Below are positions 1 to 9,649 of a stretch of 64,000 nt of DNA, piece after piece; within the stretch, counting starts at the first letter, position 1; each line of letters starts with the position of its first letter. The DNA is from Jutongia huaianensis (GTDB lineage: Bacteria > Bacillota > Clostridia > Lachnospirales > Lachnospiraceae), in the NCBI RefSeq assembly GCF_014384985.1, contig NZ_JACRSX010000001.1, positions 1 through 64,000 of the forward strand. The letters are read 5' to 3'. Made by a program: the position numbers and the translations under genes. The notes under the pieces are model-generated. The model was not told where the DNA came from. It searched no databases and saw nothing but the letters and a program-made list of their open reading frames with translations.

Positions 1-884
1 GATGCTCCAGTTAAAAATATTTCATTTGAAGCAGGGCTATTCTGTGCTTGATCACAAATAAAAACAATTCCGTTATTGTAAAAATAAAACATATCTGCTT
101 GATCCGTTGATGTCGCTGTTCTATTAATACCATTATTCACCGAAGATCCATATTCATATAAACGAATATTCTCGTCAAAAATAGTTGCAATATTATTTGA
201 AATACCTTGAACAAGCTCTTTTCCATTTACAAATCCAACATATGAATCTATTTTTCGAGTCTGAACATTATATGCTGGCTGCATCTGCTTATATTTTAAA
301 GATACTGAAATGCTATTTTTTCTATTTAATTTTTCATAAATATTAACAATAGCATCTCTGTCATGATATACAATTTCCAATTCGCTACCTGTATCTTGTC
401 TAAAAGCTTCTGCATTGCTTTCAACAATACTTCTATTTGCGACTATCCCCCTATTATAACTGACAAAACAAATTCTAAAATGTGTTATAATACTATTTTC
501 TAATCGAGACTTAAATTCCGCAAATTTTACATTACTTCCCTCATAACATCTCTCATTAGATATTAACGTCATAAATCCATTCCACGTTTTTAAAACTTCC
601 CCTTGGTCAATTTCATTTTTTATATTTTCTTTTTTAGCAGGAAATTTATATTGCATTACAGTTAGTACCTGGTTCTCTTCATCAATAATAACAGAGTCGA
701 TCCCCAAATCCCCAGCCCCATCAATTAATGCTTCCGCTATATCTTGTTCCTGTAATTTATGGTAATTCTTCAAATACCAATGTGCAAAGGCTAAGGAATC
801 CGTGTTGTATTCATTGTATTCTCTAATCCCCTTAATATTTTCACATATTTTTGCATAGTAAGATTCGTATTTTGTTACAGCCAT
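1..884 (-). CDS. AIPR-family protein, C-terminus beyond the window
   Basis: Open frame of about 294 residues running off the left edge. It starts at the ATG at 882-884 behind GGAGGAG. The N-terminal part reads DGAGDLGIDSVIIDEENQ followed by QYK, which resembles the opening nuclease-like block of AIPR (abortive infection phage resistance) proteins. Near the window edge it reads MFYFYNNGIVFICDQ, matching the AIPR signature in which a YxNNGI motif is central. AIPR proteins occur in phage-defence loci. It is the last visible gene of the defence cluster that begins with the UvrD-like gene, 132 bases after a small unknown gene. Activity cannot be judged because the end is missing. Confidence 0.8.
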   Translation of the reverse strand, partial: MAVTKYESYYAKICENIKGIREYNEYNTDSLAFAHWYLKNYHKLQEQDIAEALIDGAGDLGIDSVIIDEENQVLTVMQYKFPAKKENIKNEIDQGEVLKTWNGFMTLISNERCYEGSNVKFAEFKSRLENSIITHFRICFVSYNRGIVANRSIVESNAEAFRQDTGSELEIVYHDRDAIVNIYEKLNRKNSISVSLKYKQMQPAYNVQTRKIDSYVGFVNGKELVQGISNNIATIFDENIRLYEYGSSVNNGINRTATSTDQADMFYFYNNGIVFICDQAQNSPASNEIFLTGA

Positions 885-1016
885 TTTTCTCCTCCTTATG
901 TTGTCATATACTTTATTATATGTGATCCATCATTCGTCTTCGAACTTACACCACCCCACCTTATAACATCTAATCTACTACATTTCAATTAAAACATAAT
1001 CTCTGCACGCCATTCT

Positions 1017-1268
1017 CTACATACCACCTTTGTCATGAATATATTTTCCCGCTACCATACAGCATTGTTCAAATGCTAATTGCTGGTACTGCGGGTCAAC
1101 TTCATCCATGCTTCGCAGAAATTCCCCAAGTTTTCTTGCACAATCACCTGTCTTTTTGAGTTGTAAATTGTGATATTGCTCTGCTTGCTCCCGTTGATTT
1201 TGCGTTTGTAACTGCATTCTAACCGCATTTTGATCAATAATGTTACAAATAGGATTTTGATACATCAT
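1017..1268 (-). CDS. small hypothetical protein in the defence cluster
   Basis: About 83 residues, soluble and rich in Gln, with no membrane segment. A longer start at 1283 exists, but GGAGGGGAAA sits just upstream of the ATG pair at 1263-1268, so translation more likely starts there (MMYQNPICNIID). It contains two adjacent Cys (EQCCMVAG) and ends KYIHDKGGM. I do not recognise the family. It lies between the type III Res gene (97 bases away) and the AIPR gene (132 bases), on the same strand. Confidence 0.6.
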   Translation of the reverse strand: MMYQNPICNIIDQNAVRMQLQTQNQREQAEQYHNLQLKKTGDCARKLGEFLRSMDEVDPQYQQLAFEQCCMVAGKYIHDKGGM

Positions 1269-1365
1269 ACTTTCCCCTCCCATTCTAATTTGTATTATTC
1301 ATTATCTTACACATTCTTACATATAACAACATATTTTTCTCGACGATATTCGACACTTTAATGCG

Positions 1366-3573
1366 TCAAAACGCCTCCTCAATACTTCTCCAGCTATCGT
1401 CACTCATATCATCCACATACTCTGTATTATTGATATACAGATCTTCACTGCTATCGCGAACAAAGCCCCAATTAAGATGATATTTCTCTGCATAGTTCTT
1501 AAACGCATTGAATTTATTGCCTACCTGAATATCAATGTTCTTGCTGTGTCCGCTTTGCTCTCCGCCTTTTGTCTCAATGATCCAGTTACTTCCGTCCTTC
1601 ATATGTACGATGTAATCCGGATAAAAAAGCCATTGTTTCAAGAGAGAATCCGTATATACAACAGAAAAATACTGTTGTCCGGTATCTCCATTTTTATAAA
1701 ACCATTCGACTTTATCGTTATTTTCGCAATATCGTTCAAACAATCGTTCTGGCAAACTGCGTGTCTCATCCGTACAAAATTCATTGGTATATTGCTTGTA
1801 AGCATTTAATCGGAACAACTGCTGTTTTTTTACTTCACTATACTTATACACTTCCATCTCTGGTATTGTAAACTCCGCTGTTTTCGGTTCCAGATTAAAA
1901 GAAAGCTGCTTTCCACCCATCTGCGCTGTAACGCTCTTAAAATCCATCTTTAATTGCTTTACATTGTTGATAATAAATGCATAAAAGTCATTATTATCGA
2001 GTGCAATAAACTTGTACCGGGTTTTCTTTCCCTTGCTAAACATGCGACGCAGGATGTTCTTGACTTTTTGAGACTGCATACCTGTTACTTTCTTGATCTC
2101 ATCCACAGAGTGCAGCAAATAGATACCATGTGTATGGGTATTAACGGTGGTTCGGATACTAATACGTTTTTTTGCGGCATCCTCCGACATTTCATCTGTT
2201 GTTCGGAATAATCCCTGTAGTATTTTGCTGTCTATTTCATGGCTAAAATTATATCCTCCGGTCTCCAGATTTTCTCTATTCACCTGCTTATCTGTGCCCA
2301 AATGATATTTTTCTTTGAAGAAGTCATGTACCTTAACCAAGGTCTCACGTTCTCCCAGACCATCAAAGTCTAAGTTACGCAATTCCTTCACCAAAGAAAA
2401 ACCCTTCGCCTCATCCTTCAAAAATAATCTTCTCACTTGATATGCCTTATCCATAGAGGACAACAATCCTGCCTTATATTGTGTATCCAAGGTGTATATA
2501 TAGCAGTAATCCAGCGTTGCCAAACCGTAATGCTTTCGCTCTGGCATACGCCTAATACGTCCAATCGTTTGTATCTGAAAATCTTCACTGCCACCTTCAC
2601 GCAATTTCACAAGAATTTTAGCGCGTGGGCAGTCCCAACCAGTTGAAATTGCCTGTTTCATAAGTAAAAATGCTGGTGAGCCATCAAGCTGTGTCAAATC
2701 ATCCCCGATTACCTTATTATCGCTCATCCAAATATTAACCATTCCATTTTCATAGGTATATCCCATGCTTGCAAGCTTTTCCTCGACTGCTGCAATCGTC
2801 TCCGGCTGACCAACCGGGAACTGTATCAATACTAATGGACGGATTGGCAATTTCAGAGACTGATAGCCTTCGATGATTTCTTTGCGTTTATCATCTGCAA
2901 GATCTAACAAGTAATCATAATCATTGATGATTTCTTTTCTTTCATCGACGCCCTCATTGACATAGATTGCACGAGTAATCAAACCTGCATTGATGACTTG
3001 ATCTTCCGGTATCTCATAATATTCCTGATGGCTTACTTTGTTGGCCGTTGCCGACACACGAATAATATGCTTTGCAGCAAATGCACTAATAACATCGTCT
3101 GCCTTCTTTGTATTGTTCATGTGTTCCTCATCAATAATAACAATAAACTCTATTCCATCCTTATGCGCATCCGCAATTTTCTCAAACAGATTTGCTCTTT
3201 CGCTGTCTTTTAATGCTGTATTTCCCTTTTTCGTTACAAGTTCCCAGTTAATAAAAGTTACACTCTCTCCCGCAAACCCAGACAGCATAGAATACATTAA
3301 ATTTCTAGTATCTCTCTGTGGTGTCAAAGCCTCCATACTATCTTTGCTCTGTTCTTCCAAATTTCCTTTTCCTGGGCATAACCACACAAATGCCGTTTTT
3401 CCATCCGTATTTTTCAGGTATTCATCAATATATTTAATCAAAATAACTGTTTTTCCGGCACCTGTTGGTGCTTTCACGGTAATAATCTGTTTGCTATTGT
3501 AAGCTGCTGTCTTATCAATCAAAAATTCCACACATTCATTTTGGAATTCATATTCCTTAATTCCATTTACCAT
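1366..3573 (-). CDS. res: type III restriction enzyme, Res (helicase-nuclease) subunit
   Basis: 735 residues. An SF2 helicase core is visible: Walker A APTGAGKT at 35-42, motif II DEEH at 148-151, motif III SATAN at 174-178 and motif VI QTIGRIRR at 334-341. Near the C-terminus (about 651-670) YPDYIV is followed by IIETKGG, the PD...ExK nuclease signature of Res subunits. In this family Res works with Mod: it translocates or diffuses on DNA and cleaves away from unmethylated sites. The start overlaps the end of mod by 7 bases, so the two are translationally coupled. All key motifs look intact. Somewhat shorter than classic EcoP1-type Res. Confidence 0.93.
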   Translation of the reverse strand: MVNGIKEYEFQNECVEFLIDKTAAYNSKQIITVKAPTGAGKTVILIKYIDEYLKNTDGKTAFVWLCPGKGNLEEQSKDSMEALTPQRDTRNLMYSMLSGFAGESVTFINWELVTKKGNTALKDSERANLFEKIADAHKDGIEFIVIIDEEHMNNTKKADDVISAFAAKHIIRVSATANKVSHQEYYEIPEDQVINAGLITRAIYVNEGVDERKEIINDYDYLLDLADDKRKEIIEGYQSLKLPIRPLVLIQFPVGQPETIAAVEEKLASMGYTYENGMVNIWMSDNKVIGDDLTQLDGSPAFLLMKQAISTGWDCPRAKILVKLREGGSEDFQIQTIGRIRRMPERKHYGLATLDYCYIYTLDTQYKAGLLSSMDKAYQVRRLFLKDEAKGFSLVKELRNLDFDGLGERETLVKVHDFFKEKYHLGTDKQVNRENLETGGYNFSHEIDSKILQGLFRTTDEMSEDAAKKRISIRTTVNTHTHGIYLLHSVDEIKKVTGMQSQKVKNILRRMFSKGKKTRYKFIALDNNDFYAFIINNVKQLKMDFKSVTAQMGGKQLSFNLEPKTAEFTIPEMEVYKYSEVKKQQLFRLNAYKQYTNEFCTDETRSLPERLFERYCENNDKVEWFYKNGDTGQQYFSVVYTDSLLKQWLFYPDYIVHMKDGSNWIIETKGGEQSGHSKNIDIQVGNKFNAFKNYAEKYHLNWGFVRDSSEDLYINNTEYVDDMSDDSWRSIEEAF

Positions 3574-5351
3574 AACTCACCAGCCTCCCTTAATTCAAAA
3601 TCAAAATAGCAATCTGGAATGATAAATGTATTTATCTCTGCCAGTAATTGCTCTTGTGATGTGGACAGCAACACATCCTGATTTAGGAATACAGCTTTCA
3701 AATCAGAATACTGCTCAAAATCCTCCTCAAAAGCATCCATTTCATCATCATCCATAATGATCACATATTTTTTATTATCCACCTTTACACCATATTTCAA
3801 CTGAATCATCTCGATAATATGGTTAAGAAGATCATCGTATAAGTCTTCACTATCCTTAGCCACAAAATCCGTCCTGTAATATTTCAAGTTTGCCGGAATC
3901 CCCTCTGAGTATTCCGTTCCATCAATGCGCTTGCCAGTGATAACCGTCTTGATTCGCGGATAAGTTATTTCTTCGCAGATACTATTCTCATTATTGGTAC
4001 ATAGTATGTATTTCCAACAATCCCCCGTATCCAAATTGTGAGCCATAACTGCATGTCCCGTAGTCCCCGACCCAGCAAAGAAATCTAATATCAATGCATC
4101 CTTAGGCGCATACAAGCTCAGTAGATACTTGATTAGCTCTATCGGTTTTGGATAATCAAAGGAAAATCCCATATTTTCCAACATATATTTATTTGTTTCC
4201 GTAGTTCCCATGTTCTCTAAAACTGTTTGAACATAGTGAGATGCACGATTATCTCTTCGATAATAGATTACTCCATTTTTTGACAGATAAAATTTAACCT
4301 GCGTTCCTTTATCCTCAATCGGTTGAAATTTATTTGATATAAATTTCTTCAGTTTTCCATTATTCATCCAACCTGAATATACTCTACATGGATGTGTCAA
4401 CTTATAGTCTTCCACATCCATATCGTCAATTGGGATTGGATATACTGCCTTATATTTCTTCGACATTTCTCTGGAAATATATTTATTTTCTGTAGCTTCT
4501 TTATAAAACGAATCAAATGCTTCCATTTTATCTCTATGTAAGCATTCAGCTTCACACGGAAATCCAATCGGTAATTCAATAATAGATGGTGGATTTTTAT
4601 ATCCATTTTTGGTTATTGAATTTTCCGCAAAATTACGATTAACTTTTGATTCCTCTCCTATATTCGGATCAACAATACTGTTTATTTTGGTGAAAAATTT
4701 ATTTTTTGCGTAGCATAATATATATTCATGATTCTTGGTTATATCATCTTGATTATCTGTATGTCCTGTCACCTTCCATACAAAAGTTGTGATATAATTT
4801 ATATTGCCAAAAATTTCATCACAAAGCAGTTGCAATTCTGCATACTCATAATCATCTATAGAAATAAAGATGACTCCCGAGGTTTTTAGTATTTTTCTTG
4901 CTATCACTAATTTTTTTGAGATAAACGAAAGCCATTTTGAATGTCTAAAAGCATCTTCTTTTTCAACATAATTATCATCATATTTAAAATCTTTATTTCT
5001 AGTATTGTACGGCGGATCAATATAAATCACATCTATCTTTCCCTTATGTGTTTTCTCCAACAGTTTCAAAGAGTGCAAATTATCTCCCTCTAAAAGGAAG
5101 TTATAATCTTCGCTCTCTGGATTTCCAACAATTTCTCTGCCTTCATCCTCTGTAAATACCGGAATGTGTGTCTGCATTTTTACATCCACTTCTTCCTCAT
5201 GCTCTTCCCATACAAGACCATATTTTTTTGAAGTCAATTCCTTCTCAATCTGATTAAGTGCGATAAGAGATTCATCATCGCTATGCTGCTCCTTTAATGT
5301 TTCCAAAAATCGGAGCATCTTTTCTCTTTTTATCTGTGATAAGTTTGCCAT
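3567..5351 (-). CDS. mod: type III DNA methyltransferase, Mod subunit
   Basis: 594 residues. It has the beta-class amino-methyltransferase order: catalytic motif IV IDPPYNT at about 111-117, then a long variable target-recognition region, then the AdoMet-binding motif I DFFAGSGTTG near 422-431. Such enzymes usually make N6-methyladenine and set the sequence specificity of the type III system. The middle region (about 200-400), rich in Lys, Asn and Tyr, is the likely recognition domain. It lies 23 bases after the HAD gene and overlaps res by 7 bases. No frameshift or simple-sequence tract suggesting phase variation was seen. Confidence 0.94.
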   Translation of the reverse strand: MANLSQIKREKMLRFLETLKEQHSDDESLIALNQIEKELTSKKYGLVWEEHEEEVDVKMQTHIPVFTEDEGREIVGNPESEDYNFLLEGDNLHSLKLLEKTHKGKIDVIYIDPPYNTRNKDFKYDDNYVEKEDAFRHSKWLSFISKKLVIARKILKTSGVIFISIDDYEYAELQLLCDEIFGNINYITTFVWKVTGHTDNQDDITKNHEYILCYAKNKFFTKINSIVDPNIGEESKVNRNFAENSITKNGYKNPPSIIELPIGFPCEAECLHRDKMEAFDSFYKEATENKYISREMSKKYKAVYPIPIDDMDVEDYKLTHPCRVYSGWMNNGKLKKFISNKFQPIEDKGTQVKFYLSKNGVIYYRRDNRASHYVQTVLENMGTTETNKYMLENMGFSFDYPKPIELIKYLLSLYAPKDALILDFFAGSGTTGHAVMAHNLDTGDCWKYILCTNNENSICEEITYPRIKTVITGKRIDGTEYSEGIPANLKYYRTDFVAKDSEDLYDDLLNHIIEMIQLKYGVKVDNKKYVIIMDDDEMDAFEEDFEQYSDLKAVFLNQDVLLSTSQEQLLAEINTFIIPDCYFDFELREAGELW

Positions 5352-5374
5352 TGTATTTCTCCTATTTTCCTGTA

Positions 5375-6517
5375 CTATTTTTTCTCCATGATCTTGAGAA
5401 CTTCTTCCGCTTCAGCGCAATTCTCCCCATCACAGATTTTCTTATAAAAGTTGTATACATCCTCATCTTTCAAGATATACTCAACTTGTGTATTATCTAA
5501 TGCAATATTTAAAAGTTTCCTTTTCTGTTTCTCACTCCAACCAGTAAATTCACTCAATGCAGCAATAACTGCATGCGTATTTTTAAAACTTTCACTATCT
5601 TCCAATGCATTGATCAAATCCTGTTTTTCCTGATCCTCTTTACTCTGATCCTTTGTTGCTACCTTCCGCTCTTTCTTGCATTCATAATGGAAGTTTTCTA
5701 GCACCTCATTCGTTTTGGTTCGATCAATAATTTCTTTTAGCAAAATTTCCAACGGTGAATCTGCTGTATAATCTGCTGGAACAAAATATTTAATTCGATT
5801 CTCCTCTAGCATTTTATACACTTTTGTTTTATCCTTTGTTTTTGGATTGTATACACCGATAGAATGACCGCCATGTAAATTCACCAGTTTCATACATGGA
5901 ATATCCGTGTCGCTATCCCCAATATATACCATGTTCCGGAACGGCACACGATACTCATCCGGTTCAAAATATGCATTCACTTTTTGATCATTCACATCAA
6001 GAACACCCTTTTCGATACGAAATAAAAACTGTGTTTTGTTCGTATAATTTACCACCTGTGCCGGCCAAACAGCAACCCCATATTCATTAAAGTAAAACGA
6101 ACTTGCATATATCTTCTTAAATTTATTTGCAACAGCCGTTCCTTCTATCATTTCCTTTAATCCAGAAGAAATAATATAATGCTCGACCATTACCCCCTTC
6201 CTTTCACCATATTCATTAATTCTATCAAACCAAGTATCAACGCCTGGAAACAACTGCACTTTAGCCCCATCCGCTTCCAAAGTTTTTCTAGTAAACAGCA
6301 CCTTGCCCTGTGACTTTTGAGACATCATATACATATATGCCAGATTTTGATCCATATCATTGTCTGCCGCTAATTGATTGGATTCCTTCCAAAATTCTGG
6401 CACTTCATAATCAATAGACTGAATATAACCCTGGGCTTGCATATCATCGGGTGATAATGTTTTATCAAAATCATAGCATATCGCCAATATAGGTTTCTTG
6501 TCCTTATTTTTCTCCAT
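5375..6517 (-). CDS. HAD-superfamily phosphatase in the restriction cluster
   Basis: About 380 residues. GGAGGAG precedes the ATG at 6515-6517, so the upstream ATG at 6535 is unlikely. HAD motif I is YDFDKTLSPDD near the N-terminus, with the nucleophile Asp and the +2 Asp. Motif IV is VYIGDSDTDIPC, with the acidic pair that binds magnesium. The C-terminal third (about 270-380) is Lys/Glu-rich, probably helical and not part of the core fold. The substrate is unknown. It sits directly before mod (23 bases) on the same strand, so it is likely co-expressed with the type III system. HAD phosphatases are not a standard part of type III systems. Confidence 0.85.
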   Translation of the reverse strand: MEKNKDKKPILAICYDFDKTLSPDDMQAQGYIQSIDYEVPEFWKESNQLAADNDMDQNLAYMYMMSQKSQGKVLFTRKTLEADGAKVQLFPGVDTWFDRINEYGERKGVMVEHYIISSGLKEMIEGTAVANKFKKIYASSFYFNEYGVAVWPAQVVNYTNKTQFLFRIEKGVLDVNDQKVNAYFEPDEYRVPFRNMVYIGDSDTDIPCMKLVNLHGGHSIGVYNPKTKDKTKVYKMLEENRIKYFVPADYTADSPLEILLKEIIDRTKTNEVLENFHYECKKERKVATKDQSKEDQEKQDLINALEDSESFKNTHAVIAALSEFTGWSEKQKRKLLNIALDNTQVEYILKDEDVYNFYKKICDGENCAEAEEVLKIMEKK

Positions 6518-6568
6518 AAGCTCCTCCTTTTCCAACTAATTCCTTTGTTTCCATTTATTCATCCAACA

Positions 6569-6731
6569 TTATTTTTCCCTATCTTTAATCGGCTTGTTCG
6601 TCGCCCTGGATTTCGCGATTTTCCTGGCCTCGGGAAAATCGTCACCAATCTTATGTCCACTGCGAACCATCATTGCGCACCTTTCTTATATCCTCAAATC
6701 TTTTGTATTCTTCCGCAAGTAATTTACTCAT
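6569..6731 (-). pseudogene. remnant of a dinD-like gene
   Basis: Two short frames follow the UvrD-like gene. The first (6651-6731) starts in an 8-base overlap with it and reads EEYKRFEDIRKVRNDGSQW before a stop. The second frame, ending at 6569, reads SGHKIGDDFPEARKIAKS and later NKPIKD. From memory, both pieces resemble consecutive parts of DinD (FEEIK...NG..QW and SGH.IDDHFEE...KD), with about 30 residues between them missing. The likely origin is an internal deletion with loss of the whole C-terminal part. The 26-residue first frame could still be translated. Confidence 0.5.
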
Positions 6732-9420
6732 TCACATACTCCTTTTGTTCCTTTTTACCTAAGCACAAATAGTTCAAATGACACCTGCCGCATTTTTCCT
6801 TTGAACATTTTCTAGGTAAATGATTGTTTCTTATATGATCCGCTGCATGCTTTATGTCTTCTGTCACAGCAGTGATTACATCTGGCGTTATGATATCACT
6901 TGCACTGTTTTGAGAATCCAAATGATATATTTCCATGTAATCTGCTGTCTTACCGGTTAATTCTCGATAACCCAGTGCATAAATTTTTAACTGCTGTGTA
7001 TTGATTTCTTCCTTAACCTGTTTATTGGCCGTCTTAAAATCAATAATTTCCGTCTTTTCCAATCCATCCTGAACCACCTGTTTTACCAGATCAATACGAC
7101 CATTGACACGAATCCCATCCCCCATATCAATTTCTATCTCTGTCTCAGCCATGCGAATATTCTCAAAATCCGATTGATTCTTATGGACATATTCATGTAT
7201 GCCACGTTTCACACTTCCATACATATTTTGCTGCAGTTTTGGTGTTGCATATGGCAGATAAAAGGATTGTTCAATAACTGAATCCACATATTCCTCTGTG
7301 ATTGCTTTTCCTTCCATCGCAGCAAGATGAATACGTCTCACTATCGCATGCATTACATTACCATACCCCAATGCCGGAATCAAAGGCTGTACGAATCCAT
7401 AAAACATTGACAGCTTAAACCGGTATGGACATTCAAAATAATCTTCCAGTAAAGAAAAATTCAGCGTAAGCGGCATGCTCTCTTTCTTTAATACTGGAAG
7501 ATGATCTGATTTATATTGAATATTCCCATCATATTTTACTAAATATGATGATTCTTTTGCCTCCAGCATAAATTCCGAAATATGTTTGTTCCGCGACTTG
7601 GTTGTCCTCGTTAAATAAAGGTATTTCTTAGCTCTTGTCACTGCAACATAAAAAAGCTTTCGTTCTTCCTCTATTCCTCCATCAAATCGCTCCGAATCTG
7701 AAATCCATTCCCGATCAATAACATGCCAAATGCCTTTTCCACCCACTTTCTGTGCCGGAAAAAAGTTCTTATTCAACCCCGGAATAAATACAGCCGCAAA
7801 TTCCAAGCCTTTTGATTGGTGAACCGTCATAATTCCTACTGCATCCGGTTTTGTATATGTATTGCTCTGGTATCCTTCCGGATAATAACCGGTTGCTGTA
7901 TACTTTAAAAAAGAGCAAAAATTATTTAGTTTCGATTGTGGTTTCAAGGTATAATTGATCACCTCATAATCCGCAATCACCTGACTGAACTTCCCTAAGT
8001 TATATAAGATTACTTCCGTCTCAATCCGTCCATCTTCAACAAGAGACAGTTTCCCTAGAAAGTCATGATAGATTTGCTGAAGATTGAAATCGGAATACAG
8101 CTTTTTTTCCTTCACGTCAATCACCATCAAAATCTGTAAGCAATCTGCCAGCTCCTTTTTGTCAAATGGATAATCAATTTCCATCCATTTATGATACAGC
8201 TCTGTTGCCGTTATGTCTCCATTAAGATAATCATAAATCCCCTTTGCCGCCTGACACTCTTTCGTGTCAAACAGTTCATTCATTCCCTCCACGATATAAG
8301 GGATGTGATGTTCTTCCAATTTGGCTGCTATCTGACCGCTAATCTTTTTCTTTCGAACTAACACTGCCATTTCAGAATAAGGAATTCCTATTTCATGCAG
8401 TTTTTCCATCCGATGTGCAATAAACTCATACTCTAAATCCGTATCCTCTCGCTCTTCAAAGGCAACGTCTCCGATATCGTAAGGTGTTTGACATCCCGAT
8501 TTCATCGTCTTTGACAATCTATGATCATTGTGAACGATCACTCTTTTCGCAACATCTACAATGCCATCTGTACTGCGGTAATTTTTGTCCAATACGATAT
8601 ATTTCTGAACACCATATCTCTCCTTATATGTAAGGATATTTTGAGCATCACTTCCACGGAACTGATATATTGTCTGATCATCATCACCTACTACACACAG
8701 GTTTGCCCCTAGTTCTTTCAGTCGACGAATCAAACGCTCCTGTATTGGATTGATATCCTGATATTCGTCCACTGTCAGATATTTTACTTTGTCTGCAATA
8801 ATTTGTGCAAATTCAATATTATTCTCTAACTGGCAGATCATTTCCTGAAGAATCAGAGAATAATCGAACTTCTTTTCTGCATATAGTTTTTCCTTATATT
8901 TTTTGTAGGCTGTACGAGTGCGTTCATCCCACTTATCCTGTTCAAACCAGTTTTCATTCAGAATACTCATTACACTGACAAATAAATTTGTCTCTTTGTA
9001 TTTACACAAATCCAAATCTTTCATTCCGCATTCATCATAATAACGCTCCACAAACAATTTGGTATGTATTTCATCCAATACATCGTACTTCTGAAATTCT
9101 GGTATATATTCCTGTAACATCTTGATACAAAACCCGTGAATTGTACCGATATACATATGTGCGAATCCTATCGTATCACCTAATTCACGCTTGCCCAAGT
9201 CGTATATTCTTCCTTTCAACTCCTCTGCCGCTTTTCGAGTGAAGGTAAATGCAACAATATTTTCTGGAAGTATCTCGGACTTGGATTTCAATATATTGAT
9301 GATTCTTCTAGTGACGACACCCGTTTTTCCTGCACCAGCACACGCAATAATCTCCAGATCATCATCTATTGTCTGAACAGCTTCACGCTGTTGATCTGAT
9401 AATTGATCTAACAATCCCAT
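6724..9420 (-). CDS. UvrD/PcrA-like helicase fused to a Cas4/AddB-type Fe-S nuclease
   Basis: 898 residues. The N-terminus is an SF1A helicase: Walker A CAGAGKTG at about 27-34, motif II VDEYQD near 216-221, and motif V/VI blocks VGIMTVHQSKGLEF and FYVAVTRAKKYLY. The C-terminal ~230 residues form a PD-(D/E)xK nuclease with EIIDFKT near 790. It is bracketed by one Cys in ECPYRF (about 664) and three in CSKEKCGRCHLNYLC (about 871-885), the four-Cys arrangement that holds a 4Fe-4S cluster in AddB and Cas4 nucleases. It probably unwinds and degrades DNA. As the first gene of the cluster leading to HAD-mod-res, it may be part of the defence system. Confidence 0.9.
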   Translation of the reverse strand: MGLLDQLSDQQREAVQTIDDDLEIIACAGAGKTGVVTRRIINILKSKSEILPENIVAFTFTRKAAEELKGRIYDLGKRELGDTIGFAHMYIGTIHGFCIKMLQEYIPEFQKYDVLDEIHTKLFVERYYDECGMKDLDLCKYKETNLFVSVMSILNENWFEQDKWDERTRTAYKKYKEKLYAEKKFDYSLILQEMICQLENNIEFAQIIADKVKYLTVDEYQDINPIQERLIRRLKELGANLCVVGDDDQTIYQFRGSDAQNILTYKERYGVQKYIVLDKNYRSTDGIVDVAKRVIVHNDHRLSKTMKSGCQTPYDIGDVAFEEREDTDLEYEFIAHRMEKLHEIGIPYSEMAVLVRKKKISGQIAAKLEEHHIPYIVEGMNELFDTKECQAAKGIYDYLNGDITATELYHKWMEIDYPFDKKELADCLQILMVIDVKEKKLYSDFNLQQIYHDFLGKLSLVEDGRIETEVILYNLGKFSQVIADYEVINYTLKPQSKLNNFCSFLKYTATGYYPEGYQSNTYTKPDAVGIMTVHQSKGLEFAAVFIPGLNKNFFPAQKVGGKGIWHVIDREWISDSERFDGGIEEERKLFYVAVTRAKKYLYLTRTTKSRNKHISEFMLEAKESSYLVKYDGNIQYKSDHLPVLKKESMPLTLNFSLLEDYFECPYRFKLSMFYGFVQPLIPALGYGNVMHAIVRRIHLAAMEGKAITEEYVDSVIEQSFYLPYATPKLQQNMYGSVKRGIHEYVHKNQSDFENIRMAETEIEIDMGDGIRVNGRIDLVKQVVQDGLEKTEIIDFKTANKQVKEEINTQQLKIYALGYRELTGKTADYMEIYHLDSQNSASDIITPDVITAVTEDIKHAADHIRNNHLPRKCSKEKCGRCHLNYLCLGKKEQKEYVNE

Positions 9421-9570
9421 AGGTACTCCCTCCCATCTGTTCTTGATAATACCCCAGTTGCTTATTCTTCCATTGTATCATATAAAATACCTATTGGCAT
9501 CATTTAAAATAAAATGAGGCTGCACCAAATCTCTTCAAAAAATAAACTGCCACATGCTTACCATATAGCA

Positions 9571-9592
9571 GGTATGCCCCCACTGGCATACC
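9571..9592. other. 8-bp perfect hairpin downstream of the recombinase gene
   Basis: GGTATGCC and GGCATACC flank a 6-base loop. It lies in the 229-base gap between the serine recombinase (end 9650) and the UvrD-like gene (start 9420). On the minus strand no strong T-run follows at once, so it could be a weak terminator or a recombinase-related site. A good minus-strand -10 (TACAAT, about 9472) lies nearer the UvrD-like gene, but no clear -35 was seen. Confidence 0.35.
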
Positions 9593-9649
9593 CGTATCAA
9601 TTTTCTTCACATATCATTTTCCCCTGACACATATCCTCGCTATTCTCCA

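Noticed and set aside
6724..9420. Cas4-like nuclease motif as a sign of a CRISPR system
   Set aside because: The Cys-bracketed nuclease is the C-terminal domain of a UvrD-type helicase, as in AddAB-like proteins. No Cas1, Cas2 or effector gene is present.
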